Source: Actinomycetes bacterium
GTDB taxonomy: Bacteria; Actinomycetota; Thermoleophilia; BMS3ABIN01
Direction of reading: 5' to 3'
NCBI GenBank assembly: GCA_021790115.1
Contig: JAJYIM010000011.1
Coordinates: forward strand, 1 to 48,380
Length of the DNA: 48,380 bases
The number at the start of each line of letters is the position of its first letter. Within the stretch, counting starts at the first letter, position 1. The translations under genes and the position numbers were made by a program. This document shows, piece by piece, positions 8,917-16,222 of the stretch. The notes under the pieces are model-generated. The model had not been told where the DNA came from and made no database searches. It saw only the letters and a list, made by a program, of their open reading frames with translations.

Positions 8917-10032
8917 TTACTGAGCAGCAACCTCACGAATGGCATCCGCAACAGTCTTGATCTGGACGCTGTCAAGATGGCTGCTTGATGGCAGGTACAA
9001 GCCGCCGGCGCCCAGTTCTTCGGCTACCGGCATGGCGCCGCTGGCGTCCGGCCGGCCGGCCTTAAGTTTGCTGTAAGCCGGCTGCAGATGCAACGGATGG
9101 AAAAAAGGCCGCGTGCCAATGCCGCGCCGCCGCAGCTCTGCCATTGCCTGGTCACGGCCGGCCGGGAACTCTGGGCCCAGCACGACGCCGTACATCCAGT
9201 AGGAACTCTTCGCCCAAGGCGCCTGCGGCGGTGTTTCCACGCCGGGGGTGCCGGCCAGCAGCCGGTTATAGCTGGCGGCGTTTTGGCGCCGCATTTCTAC
9301 CAGCTTTTCGGCGGTTTCTGTCTGCGCCAGACCGATGGCGGCCTGGATATTTGTCATCCGGTAATTAAAACCGACATCCTCGTGCAAAAAGCGGGGGGCG
9401 CCAAAGCAGTGGTTTTTGAGGCTGCGCAGGCGCGCGGCCAGAGCTGCATCCGAAGTGGTGACGGCTCCACCTTCGCCAGTGGTAAGAATCTTGTTGCCGT
9501 AAAAACTAAATGCCGACATGAGGCCGATAGAGCCGCAGCGCCTGCCTTTGTATTCGGCCCCGTGTGCTTCAGCGCTGTCCTCGATGATGGCAATGCCCCG
9601 CGACTCGCCTATGTCAAGCAACGGATCCATATCAACGGGATGGCCATAAGTGTGCATGGCGATGATGGCGCGCGTGCGGCTGCCAACAGCAGCAGCAACC
9701 TGCCCCGGATCCATTGTCCATGTTTCACGACTTGAATCAACAAACCTGGGCGTTGCGCCTGTATAAATCACCGCGTTGCCAACCGCGATCATGGCAAAGG
9801 AGGGAATGATCACTTCATCGCCGGGGCCGATTTCCAGCGCCGCCAGGGCCAGATGCAGCGCCGCCGTGCCGCTGGAGCAGGAGACGCAGTATTTGGCGCC
9901 GCAAAATCCGGCAAAGGCTTCCTCGAAGAGGCCAATGTACTTTCCGCCCGAGGAAATCCAGTTTGTCTTCAGGCAGTCGCCGACGTACTCTGCCTCCCGG
10001 CCCAAGAGGGTCGGCTCACAGACTGGTATCAT
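8917..10032 (-). CDS. DegT/DnrJ/EryC1/StrS aminotransferase, perosamine synthase-like
   Basis: A 371-residue PLP-dependent sugar aminotransferase (fold type I). The PLP lysine is K181 in FSFYGNKILTTGEGG and the cofactor-contacting Asp is in EDSAEAHGA (151-159); CSSGTAALH (52-60) forms the phosphate-binding region. The GNKILTTGEGG form is typical of enzymes that put an amino group at C4 of a 4-keto-6-deoxy sugar (perosamine synthase and relatives; ArnB belongs to the wider family). The start overlaps the upstream cupin gene by 17 bp. No nucleotide-sugar dehydratase is in the window, so the keto-sugar substrate must come from elsewhere. Confident on family, moderate on sugar position. Confidence 0.9.
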   Translation of the reverse strand: MIPVCEPTLLGREAEYVGDCLKTNWISSGGKYIGLFEEAFAGFCGAKYCVSCSSGTAALHLALAALEIGPGDEVIIPSFAMIAVGNAVIYTGATPRFVDSSRETWTMDPGQVAAAVGSRTRAIIAMHTYGHPVDMDPLLDIGESRGIAIIEDSAEAHGAEYKGRRCGSIGLMSAFSFYGNKILTTGEGGAVTTSDAALAARLRSLKNHCFGAPRFLHEDVGFNYRMTNIQAAIGLAQTETAEKLVEMRRQNAASYNRLLAGTPGVETPPQAPWAKSSYWMYGVVLGPEFPAGRDQAMAELRRRGIGTRPFFHPLHLQPAYSKLKAGRPDASGAMPVAEELGAGGLYLPSSSHLDSVQIKTVADAIREVAAQ

Positions 10033-10579
10033 CCGCCATGCCTTTCAGCGGCCGCTTGTCCTTGCCCCTGGTCTGATAAGGACCCTGTTTAACTTCAATG
10101 ATCTTGGTGTCTTCCAGCAGCTCGATTTTGTGCCCCATTAGCAACAGGATTGAATCGCCGGCGCCCACTTCCACGGTTGAAAACAACTCCTCTTCACGGT
10201 CAAAGAGGTCCACCCGCAGCCGGCCGCGCTCAACATAAAGAAATTCCTGAATCGGCAAGTCAACCGGTTCGGCAATGCTTTTGTGAACATGGGCGGCAAT
10301 GACTTCGCCGGCCGGGCGGATGTGAACGCCAACCTGAAGGTTGTATTCCTTGGGCGTGGGAAAATGCAGGCCGGGTTCATCAAGATGGCTGCGGATGATA
10401 ATCGCCAGGATATCATCACCATCGCGAATAAATTCTGTCGCCGGCCCTGCTATTGCCTGCCTCCCCCTTTTGCCGCGCAAAACATCACCAATATAAACTC
10501 GTGACCGAGAGACCTCAATTTTATCACAAGGCGAAGCCGCCGGGGCGCCGCTGGCATGCCCGCATTGACGCCAAGGCAA
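10016..10579 (-). CDS. cupin-domain protein associated with aminosugar synthesis (start uncertain)
   Basis: The conserved part is a single cupin barrel of about 140 residues: metal-ligand histidines in AAHVHKSI, then QEFLYVERGRLRV, GAGDSILLL and HKIELLEDTKIIEVKQGPY. Similar proteins occur beside sugar aminotransferases and sialic-acid-type gene sets; their reaction is not settled, and isomerase or binding roles are possible. The coordinates use the longest frame, beginning at a TTG with no ribosome binding site. The first 33 residues look non-coding. A TTG at 10480, or a non-standard start just after the strong GGGGGAGG near 10460, is more likely. It is the first gene of the run down to 3034 and overlaps the DegT gene by 17 bp. 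Confidence 0.75.
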   Translation of the reverse strand: MPWRQCGHASGAPAASPCDKIEVSRSRVYIGDVLRGKRGRQAIAGPATEFIRDGDDILAIIIRSHLDEPGLHFPTPKEYNLQVGVHIRPAGEVIAAHVHKSIAEPVDLPIQEFLYVERGRLRVDLFDREEELFSTVEVGAGDSILLLMGHKIELLEDTKIIEVKQGPYQTRGKDKRPLKGMADDTSL

Positions 10580-10639
10580 ATGCTGTGTGCTAGAGTATGC
10601 CGGAACCTGAAAAGCGGGCTTTTTCAGTGAGCCGGATCC

Positions 10640-11071
10640 ATGATCCTAATCATCATAATAATCACAGCCTTGGCCAACCTGGCCGACGTCATGCTTAAAA
10701 TCGGCGCCAACCACGCCGGCGGTTCGTTAAGCGACCCGTTCGCCATTTTCCTGACACCGTGGATCTGGCTGGGAGCTATCCTGGGGATCAGCGCCATGGC
10801 GATGTGGGTCTACGTTTTGGGAAGGCACCAGATCAGCATCGCTTACCCCGTATTCGCGGGTCTGGGATTTGTCAACGTTACGCTTGCTTCGTGGCTCTAT
10901 TTTCATGAACAGGTCTCGGCGCCGCGGCTGGCCGGAATCTGCCTGATTCTGGCCGGCATCGTCCTCGTTCATTTTCAGTCGCACCGGCAGGCGGCACCGG
11001 ATGCAGACGCGCCCGCCCGGAAGCCTGCCGCCCGGGCCGCTGCCTCCGGTGCCGAAAATGGGAACAGCTGA
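10640..11071 (+). CDS. SMR/EamA-type small membrane protein, ArnE-like half-transporter
   Basis: 143 residues with four hydrophobic helices in the first 112 residues (MILIIIIITALANLADVMLK is helix 1), followed by a hydrophilic Ala/Pro/Arg-rich tail of about 30 residues. The pattern matches the small multidrug resistance fold (ISIAYPVFAGLGFVNVTLAS for the third-helix region, LAGICLILAGIVLVHF for the fourth). Two such genes overlapping head to tail usually encode a heterodimer. In a block with a GT2 synthase, a GT39 transferase and a sugar aminotransferase, the best analogy is ArnE/ArnF, which flip polyprenyl-phosphate-aminosugar. A drug or amine exporter is the alternative. It is transcribed away from the cupin operon across a 60-bp gap. 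Confidence 0.75.
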   Translation: MILIIIIITALANLADVMLKIGANHAGGSLSDPFAIFLTPWIWLGAILGISAMAMWVYVLGRHQISIAYPVFAGLGFVNVTLASWLYFHEQVSAPRLAGICLILAGIVLVHFQSHRQAAPDADAPARKPAARAAASGAENGNS

Positions 11072-11435
11072 CGTGCTCACCGTAAAGATCATCCTTGTGC
11101 TGCTGGTGTCGGCAACGGCCTCCCTGGGAAATTCGCTGCTTAAAGCAGGCGCCGGCGGCCGCCGGGAAGAGCTGCTCCGTCTGCGTCAACTGCCGAGAAC
11201 ATTCCTGAGCCCCGCCGTTCTGGGAGGAGTTTCTGCTTACGGCGTCTCGCAGCTTCTCTGGATCACGCTGCTGAGGATCGTCGACCTCTCGCTGGCATAT
11301 CCGCTGCAGATTGGCCTTAATTTCATCCTCATCATGCTGGCGGCCCGTTGGTATTTTAAAGAGCCGCTCGCTCCGGGGAAGCTCCTGGGGATAGGGTTGA
11401 TATTTGCCGGGATAATCACCGTGGCGGCGGCGTAG
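11058..11435 (+). CDS. SMR/EamA-type small membrane protein, ArnF-like half-transporter
   Basis: 125 residues with four hydrophobic helices and a loop of about 35 residues after helix 1. The ATG at 11058 is preferred over an upstream start at 11001 because the intervening residues are a Pro-rich shadow of the preceding gene. It overlaps the first SMR gene by 14 bp, typical of coupled translation of a two-subunit transporter. Conserved features are ATASLGNSLLKAG in helix 1, LSLAYPLQIGLNFILIMLAA in helix 3 and LGIGLIFAGIITVAAA in helix 4. It ends 29 bp before the convergent radical SAM gene 2. Role as for its partner. Confidence 0.75.
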   Translation: MGTADVLTVKIILVLLVSATASLGNSLLKAGAGGRREELLRLRQLPRTFLSPAVLGGVSAYGVSQLLWITLLRIVDLSLAYPLQIGLNFILIMLAARWYFKEPLAPGKLLGIGLIFAGIITVAAA

Positions 11436-11464
11436 TGGAACGTCAGCGTGGTGGGACGTGACTG

Positions 11465-12886
11465 CTACACCCAGGTGAGAAAGTCCTTGACCATGCGGGC
11501 AAAATTGGCCACATCGGCCGGCCGGCGAATCTTCCTGACCGAGTTGAGCACCACATGCGGCTGGCGGTAAAACTGCCGGTAGGCCCGCTCGCGGGCGGCC
11601 ATCACCTGCCTTGCTTCGAGCTGCGGCGTAGTGATCACAGAGAAATTCTGCTCGAAGAACTTCCAGTCGGCGGCCTCCTCGATCCAACCGCTCTCGACGC
11701 AACGGTCGTAGAGCCTAGAGCCGGGGAAAGCCACGGCGCAGTAAAACTGGACGTAGTCAAGCTTGAGGAACTTGGCAAAATCGATGGTTTCCTGCATTGT
11801 TTGTTCCGTCTCGCCGGGAAAACCGAGAATGCAGTGGCCGGTTACCTCCAGTCCCGCTTCCTGAGCCATGCGGACGGCGTTTACAGACTGCGCCAGGGTG
11901 GTGCCCTTGCGCACTGAGTCAAGCACATTCTGATCGCCGCTCTCGATGCCGTAGCCGATCATCCAGCAGCCGGCCGCCTTGATTTCCTTCAGCAGCTCGG
12001 CCGAGACTGTGTCAACGCGGCTGTTGCAGACCCAGTCCACGTCAAGCCCCCGCTGCGTGATCTCGGCGGCCGTTTCCATGGCATATTCCTGATCATTTGT
12101 AAAAGACTCTGACCAGATAAGGAAATCACGGATGCCGAACTGCTTGCCGGCCCACTGCATCTCATCCACGATGCGCTGGGGCGACCGCTTGCGCAGGCGC
12201 GCCCCGTAATAGATTTTGTTGGCGCAGAAAGTGCAACCGTAGGGGCAGCCGCGCGCAGTTGCAACCAGCAGGAAAGGCTTGCCGCTAAACGGCAGACTGT
12301 AAAGACGAGTGTCAACAAGATCCCAGGCCGGAAACGGCAGCTCGTCAAGATCGGCGATGAAAGACCGCTTCTCGTTTTCGTGGATAACGCCGGCTCCGTC
12401 GCGCCAGGAAAGGCCTGCCACGGAGCCCAGCTCGCTGCCGTCCCTGAGCGCCAGCGCCGCATCGCGGATGGTGAACTCCGGTTCGCCGCGGACGGCCATG
12501 TCAAGGTTCGCGTCCATCTCAAAACAGGACACGGGCAGGGCGCTGGGGTGAATGCCTATCGCCAGCGACTTCGCCTGGGGCCGCGCCTCCTTAACCAGCG
12601 AGGCGACAGCGACGTCGCTGTCAATGGACGGGGTGGCGGTGTTGATCACAACCAGCGCCGGCTCCCATTCGCTGATGACTTGCCTAAGGCCGGCCACATC
12701 GATGTCCTCAACGCTGCCATCAACCAGCTTGACCTCCATGCTCTGCTCCCGCAGCACCGCGGCCGCCGTCGCCAGGGAGACAGGCGCCCAGACGGCTGTC
12801 CAGGCGCCGGTGCGCTGCATGCAGCGGCCTTCCCGAACGACGTTGACGCCCTCAACCGGCGGCGGATTTAAAAATAAAACTCGCAT
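11465..12886 (-). CDS. cobalamin-binding-domain radical SAM protein (2)
   Basis: A 473-residue protein with an N-terminal B12-binding fold (RVLFLNPPP at 2-10; GIHPSALP at 111-118; VRGEPEFTI at 132-140) and a radical SAM barrel. The cluster cysteines are C214, C218 and C221 in TARGCPYGCTFCANK. GYGIESGDQNVLDSV and GFPGETEQTM are standard barrel motifs for this class. The C-terminal 80 residues form the variable accessory region. The reaction is unknown; the class includes lipid and glycan-antibiotic C-methylases. It lies 87 bp downstream of radical SAM gene 3, with an A/T-rich gap that could hold its own promoter. Confidence 0.85.
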   Translation of the reverse strand: MRVLFLNPPPVEGVNVVREGRCMQRTGAWTAVWAPVSLATAAAVLREQSMEVKLVDGSVEDIDVAGLRQVISEWEPALVVINTATPSIDSDVAVASLVKEARPQAKSLAIGIHPSALPVSCFEMDANLDMAVRGEPEFTIRDAALALRDGSELGSVAGLSWRDGAGVIHENEKRSFIADLDELPFPAWDLVDTRLYSLPFSGKPFLLVATARGCPYGCTFCANKIYYGARLRKRSPQRIVDEMQWAGKQFGIRDFLIWSESFTNDQEYAMETAAEITQRGLDVDWVCNSRVDTVSAELLKEIKAAGCWMIGYGIESGDQNVLDSVRKGTTLAQSVNAVRMAQEAGLEVTGHCILGFPGETEQTMQETIDFAKFLKLDYVQFYCAVAFPGSRLYDRCVESGWIEEAADWKFFEQNFSVITTPQLEARQVMAARERAYRQFYRQPHVVLNSVRKIRRPADVANFARMVKDFLTWV

Positions 12887-12973
12887 GCAATCGCCTTCAT
12901 TTCATCAAGAAATGATTATCCAGTCTTTGATTAAAAACCAGCAACATTCAGAAATAGAAATTAGAAACCGAGT

Positions 12974-14350
12974 TTAAGTGCTGTAATGAACCAGAGCTTT
13001 AACAACTTCTTTTATCTGGGCGGGGCGCGTGTGGTGCGCCAAGTGCCAAAGCTGCCGCGGCCTGCCATAGAAGCTAAAGACGGAGCGGCGCTGCCACTTG
13101 TTAAGCGCCGCGGCGTCCAGCTCCCCCATCGGAAACGGCGTGAAATAGTTAAAGGCGCTATAGTCAATTTCATTACCATTGCCACAGCCCAGCAAGTATT
13201 TCCGAAAAATATCGGAACCGGGCAGCGGCGCCAGCAAGGCAAAATTAGCACGGTCCAATGGCATCCTGCGAGCGAACCTGATCGTTTCCTTAATTGTGTC
13301 AACCGTCTCACCCGGCAGGCCGACGATGAAAAAACCGTGGGTCTCGATATTATGCCTCTTCACCATCTCAATTTTGGCCGCCACATTGTCAAGATCCAAC
13401 TTCTTGTTGTTATGATCGAGGATCGCTTGGCTCCCCGATTCAATGCCAAAAGCAAGACCATAACAACCAGAGCGCTTCATCAACCGCACCAGCTCATCCG
13501 TGAGCGAGTCGACGCGCACGCCATTGGGAGTGCACCAAACAATATCAAGGCCGCGGCGGATGACCTCCTCGCAAATGGCAGCCGCATGGCTGGCCTTGAG
13601 CGTGAAATTGTCATCCTCAAAATGGATCTCCTTTACCTGGTAGTCACGCGCCAGCAATTCGATCTCGTCGACAACGTTGCCATATGAGCGTGTGCGCCAA
13701 CCCCGCCCCCACAGTGTGGTCGAGGCGCAGAAATTGCAGTCAAAGGGGCAACCACGGCTGGTCATCACTGGTGCGACAGGGAACTTTTTGTGCAGAAGTT
13801 GATGTGACAAATCGGGGTACGTACGCGGATCAATCAGGTCCCAGGCGGGAAACGGCAGCGAGTCCAAATCATTTATGAAAGGTGCGCGCGGGGAGCAGGC
13901 CGCACTGCCGCCCTGGTAGTGACAAAGGCTGGGAATCCCGTCATCGACTAGCATGCCTGAGGCGACCCGGTCAACAAGCTCAGGAAAAACATGTTCCCCT
14001 TCGCCTATCACCCCCAAGCCGACTTCCAGGTTTTCAAGAGCATCTTCCGGAAGGGCGGTGATATGCGGCCCGCCAACTACCAGCGGCAGCTCCGGCCGGC
14101 GGGCCCTGATTGCCCGGATCAATCTGCGGGCCGGGAGGTACGCGGTGCTAAGAACACTGACGCCGATGAGGCCGGGAGCCTGCTTAAGAACAGCAGCGGC
14201 CGCACTTTTGCCTCCAAGCCGCAGCTTCGCCAGGTCCACGATTGCCGGTTCATGCCCCCTTTTTCTTAAACTTGACGCCAGATAACCAAGACCCAGCGGC
14301 GGCGTAACCGTATGGGCTTTGGAGTTGGGAGCGACGAGGACTACGCGCAT
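12974..14350 (-). CDS. cobalamin-binding-domain radical SAM protein (3)
   Basis: A 458-residue protein with the same architecture as the other two but diverged from them. The B12 domain begins RVVLVAPNS and contains VTPPLGLGYLASSLRKRGH (15-33) and GGPHITALPEDAL (93-105), close to the hopanoid/lipid-modifying branch of the family in general pattern. The cluster cysteines are C201, C205 and C208 in TSRGCPFDCNFCAS. FGIESGSQAILD and GLPGETVDTI follow. The start is 9 bp after the GT2 gene at 14360, so the two are almost certainly co-transcribed. The substrate is probably the product of that transferase or a shared lipid, but this is inference. Confidence 0.86.
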   Translation of the reverse strand: MRVVLVAPNSKAHTVTPPLGLGYLASSLRKRGHEPAIVDLAKLRLGGKSAAAAVLKQAPGLIGVSVLSTAYLPARRLIRAIRARRPELPLVVGGPHITALPEDALENLEVGLGVIGEGEHVFPELVDRVASGMLVDDGIPSLCHYQGGSAACSPRAPFINDLDSLPFPAWDLIDPRTYPDLSHQLLHKKFPVAPVMTSRGCPFDCNFCASTTLWGRGWRTRSYGNVVDEIELLARDYQVKEIHFEDDNFTLKASHAAAICEEVIRRGLDIVWCTPNGVRVDSLTDELVRLMKRSGCYGLAFGIESGSQAILDHNNKKLDLDNVAAKIEMVKRHNIETHGFFIVGLPGETVDTIKETIRFARRMPLDRANFALLAPLPGSDIFRKYLLGCGNGNEIDYSAFNYFTPFPMGELDAAALNKWQRRSVFSFYGRPRQLWHLAHHTRPAQIKEVVKALVHYST

Positions 14351-14359
14351 AACCTTGAA

Positions 14360-15049
14360 CTACCTAACCAGGTTCTTGATCAGGCACCAGACATACCTGT
14401 GCCACACCTTCCACACGACAATTTGGGAATCACCGCTCTTGCGCCGGTATTCGTGGGTTGGAACCTCGGAAACCCTAAATCCCTGCTTGAGGCATTTCAT
14501 TATCATTTCCTGCTCGATCGTAAAAATGTCCTCTTCAAGCATGATAGACCGGGCTGCCCTGGTGGAGATAGCCCGGAAGCCGTTCTGGCTGTCGGTCAGT
14601 TTGACATGCCAGCGGTAGTTGATCGACAAGGTAATAATAGAGCTGCCGGTGCTGCGGATAAATTTGCCGATGTCGCCAAACAGCTCGTCACTGCCGCCCG
14701 TCCAGCGAGAGCCGACCACGAGGTCAGCCTCGCCCGCCAGGACGGGAGCGGCCAGCGCCGGGATTTCTTCGGGGTCGTGCGAGCAGTCGGCGTCGATGAA
14801 AACAAGCACGTCGCCTGCCGCCACCTCGATTGCCTTGCGAATGCCGTCGCCTTTGCCATACCCTTCATCGAGAAAGACCTTGGCGCCTAAAGCCCCGGCC
14901 AGTTCGCGGGTGCGGTCTGTTGAGTGGCCGTCGATGAGAAGCGTCTCATCGGCAAGCGGCATCACCGCGCGGACCACTTCCTCGATGGTCTCTTCCTCGT
15001 TGCGGGCTATGACAGCAACGGAGAGCTTGACAGAGTTCTTATTATTCAT
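14360..15049 (-). CDS. GT2 family glycosyltransferase
   Basis: A 229-residue soluble GT-A enzyme: VAVIARNEEETIEEVV at the N-terminus (11-26), LLIDGHSTDRT (37-47), and the DxD motif in VFIDADCSHDPEEI (83-96), followed by VVGSRWTGGSDELFGDIGK. It lacks the C-terminal membrane helices of some DPM1 relatives. It is similar in type to the GT2 at 8091 but not a close copy. First gene of a minus-strand pair with radical SAM gene 3 (9-bp gap). The upstream region holds the right-hand composite hairpin repeat. The likely activity is transfer of a sugar to polyprenyl phosphate. Confidence 0.85.
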   Translation of the reverse strand: MNNKNSVKLSVAVIARNEEETIEEVVRAVMPLADETLLIDGHSTDRTRELAGALGAKVFLDEGYGKGDGIRKAIEVAAGDVLVFIDADCSHDPEEIPALAAPVLAGEADLVVGSRWTGGSDELFGDIGKFIRSTGSSIITLSINYRWHVKLTDSQNGFRAISTRAARSIMLEEDIFTIEQEMIMKCLKQGFRVSEVPTHEYRRKSGDSQIVVWKVWHRYVWCLIKNLVR

Positions 15050-15111
15050 AGCATTCAGGCGTAATTATCACCTCGTTAAGAGTAACATAATCAATAATCG
15101 TAACTGCAATA

Positions 15112-15246
15112 GGCCGGTAGGCACAGGCTTTTAGGTAGGCACAGGCTTTTAGCCTGTGCAGATGAGGGCGTGTGCGTAGATAACTCTCCCAGAGGCAGGC
15201 TAAAAGCCTGCCATCTACCAAGCCTGCCATCTACCAAGCCTGTGCA
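15112..15246. repeat. composite CACAGGC/GGCAGGC hairpin repeat, right copy
   Basis: It contains GGTAGGCACAGGCTTTTA twice, the palindrome CACAGGCTTTTAGCCTGTG (within 15139-15159), CAGATGAGGGCGTG, the palindrome GGCAGGCTAAAAGCCTGCC (15194-15212) and tandem AGCCTGCCATCTACC units. The order and orientation match the left copy at 2843-3016. It fills most of the gap between the GT2 gene and the phosphorylase gene. Confidence 0.82.
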
Positions 15247-15257
15247 AGCATCCAGAA

Positions 15258-16034
15258 TCAGGCGGGAATATTGGGCGAGGCGAGGAAGCCTGTAATCCCC
15301 TCAACGAATGCATCGCGCTCCTTGCCGCGGATAACCCCCGACGTCTCATTGCGGATGGGGCTGTCGGTGACCAGCAAAGCCATGGCGGCCTTCATGCCCA
15401 TATAGGCTGCCAGGGCAAAAAGGCTGGCCGCTTCCAGCTCAACGCCAACAAACCCGTCCGCATTCCAGGAATTAAGCAGCTCCTCCGTCTCGCGGAAGAC
15501 GGCGCCGGTAGTTACAATCTGCCCACGGTAGATTTTTTGCCCCCTGCGCTCCAGAAATCCGGCCAAACTCGCCGACAGGGCGGCGGCGGCAATCATTTGA
15601 CCAAATTCGAAACCGTAGTGAGGCGACAGGCAGTCGCCGGCCTTGGCGGCCTCGGGAATGATTATGTCACCACAATTGATCTCTTCCTGCAGGGCGCCAC
15701 ACGTGCCCAGGCCGATGATCGTGTCGGCGCGCGTCAGCGACAGGCTGCGCATGACGCCCTCCAGGATCACGGTCCCCGGCGGCACGCGCACATAGCCGAC
15801 CAATCGATCGCCAATAAAGCCGCTGTAAAGAGTGCCGAAATGCTCGTGCTTTTTCAGCAGCGGACTAAGAAAGTCGTCGCCGAAGGCAAATACAACCGTC
15901 CGCGGCCTGAAGGCGTGCGGATCACTCCCCTGAAACACCCAGCGCTCAGCGACAAAGCGGATGAATTTTTGTTCCCAGTTCAAGGCAACTTTGGTTTCCG
16001 GCTTCCGGCTTCCGGTTAAAAAATATGACTTCAA
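15258..16034 (-). CDS. nucleoside phosphorylase family protein (PNP/UDP phosphorylase fold)
   Basis: A 258-residue protein with the PNP_UDP_1 fold. The phosphate- and base-binding strand is TIIGLGTCGALQEEINCGDI (105-124), and the ribose-binding Glu is in GVELEAASLF (197-206), in the place of the MEME/MEA motif. The family cleaves nucleosides with phosphate to sugar-1-phosphate and base. The particular nucleoside cannot be read; uridine phosphorylase-like and purine types share these motifs. The gene stands alone between a repeat block and the divergent flippase. An earlier ATG than 16034 is not available in frame before the intergenic region. Confidence 0.82.
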   Translation of the reverse strand: MKSYFLTGSRKPETKVALNWEQKFIRFVAERWVFQGSDPHAFRPRTVVFAFGDDFLSPLLKKHEHFGTLYSGFIGDRLVGYVRVPPGTVILEGVMRSLSLTRADTIIGLGTCGALQEEINCGDIIIPEAAKAGDCLSPHYGFEFGQMIAAAALSASLAGFLERRGQKIYRGQIVTTGAVFRETEELLNSWNADGFVGVELEAASLFALAAYMGMKAAMALLVTDSPIRNETSGVIRGKERDAFVEGITGFLASPNIPA

Positions 16035-16222
16035 GCCGGAGGGGACGTTTCCTGAAGCGGTTCGGCTCGCGGGCCACCCAGGCCACGCCCCTTCTCACAG
16101 TTAAACGCCTTCCAAACGGGCCTCTCCCGCGAACGCAAGCGGAGAAAAATGTCCCCTCCGGCGACGGGTCGCGCCTCATTTATTCTTCCATTCCTCGTCA
16201 ATCGTCGATATATTACCAGCAA

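Noticed and set aside
16025-16222. N-terminal extension of the second flippase
   Set aside because: Basic, Arg/Pro-rich and unlike the family; it also covers the divergent promoter region and the start of the phosphorylase gene.
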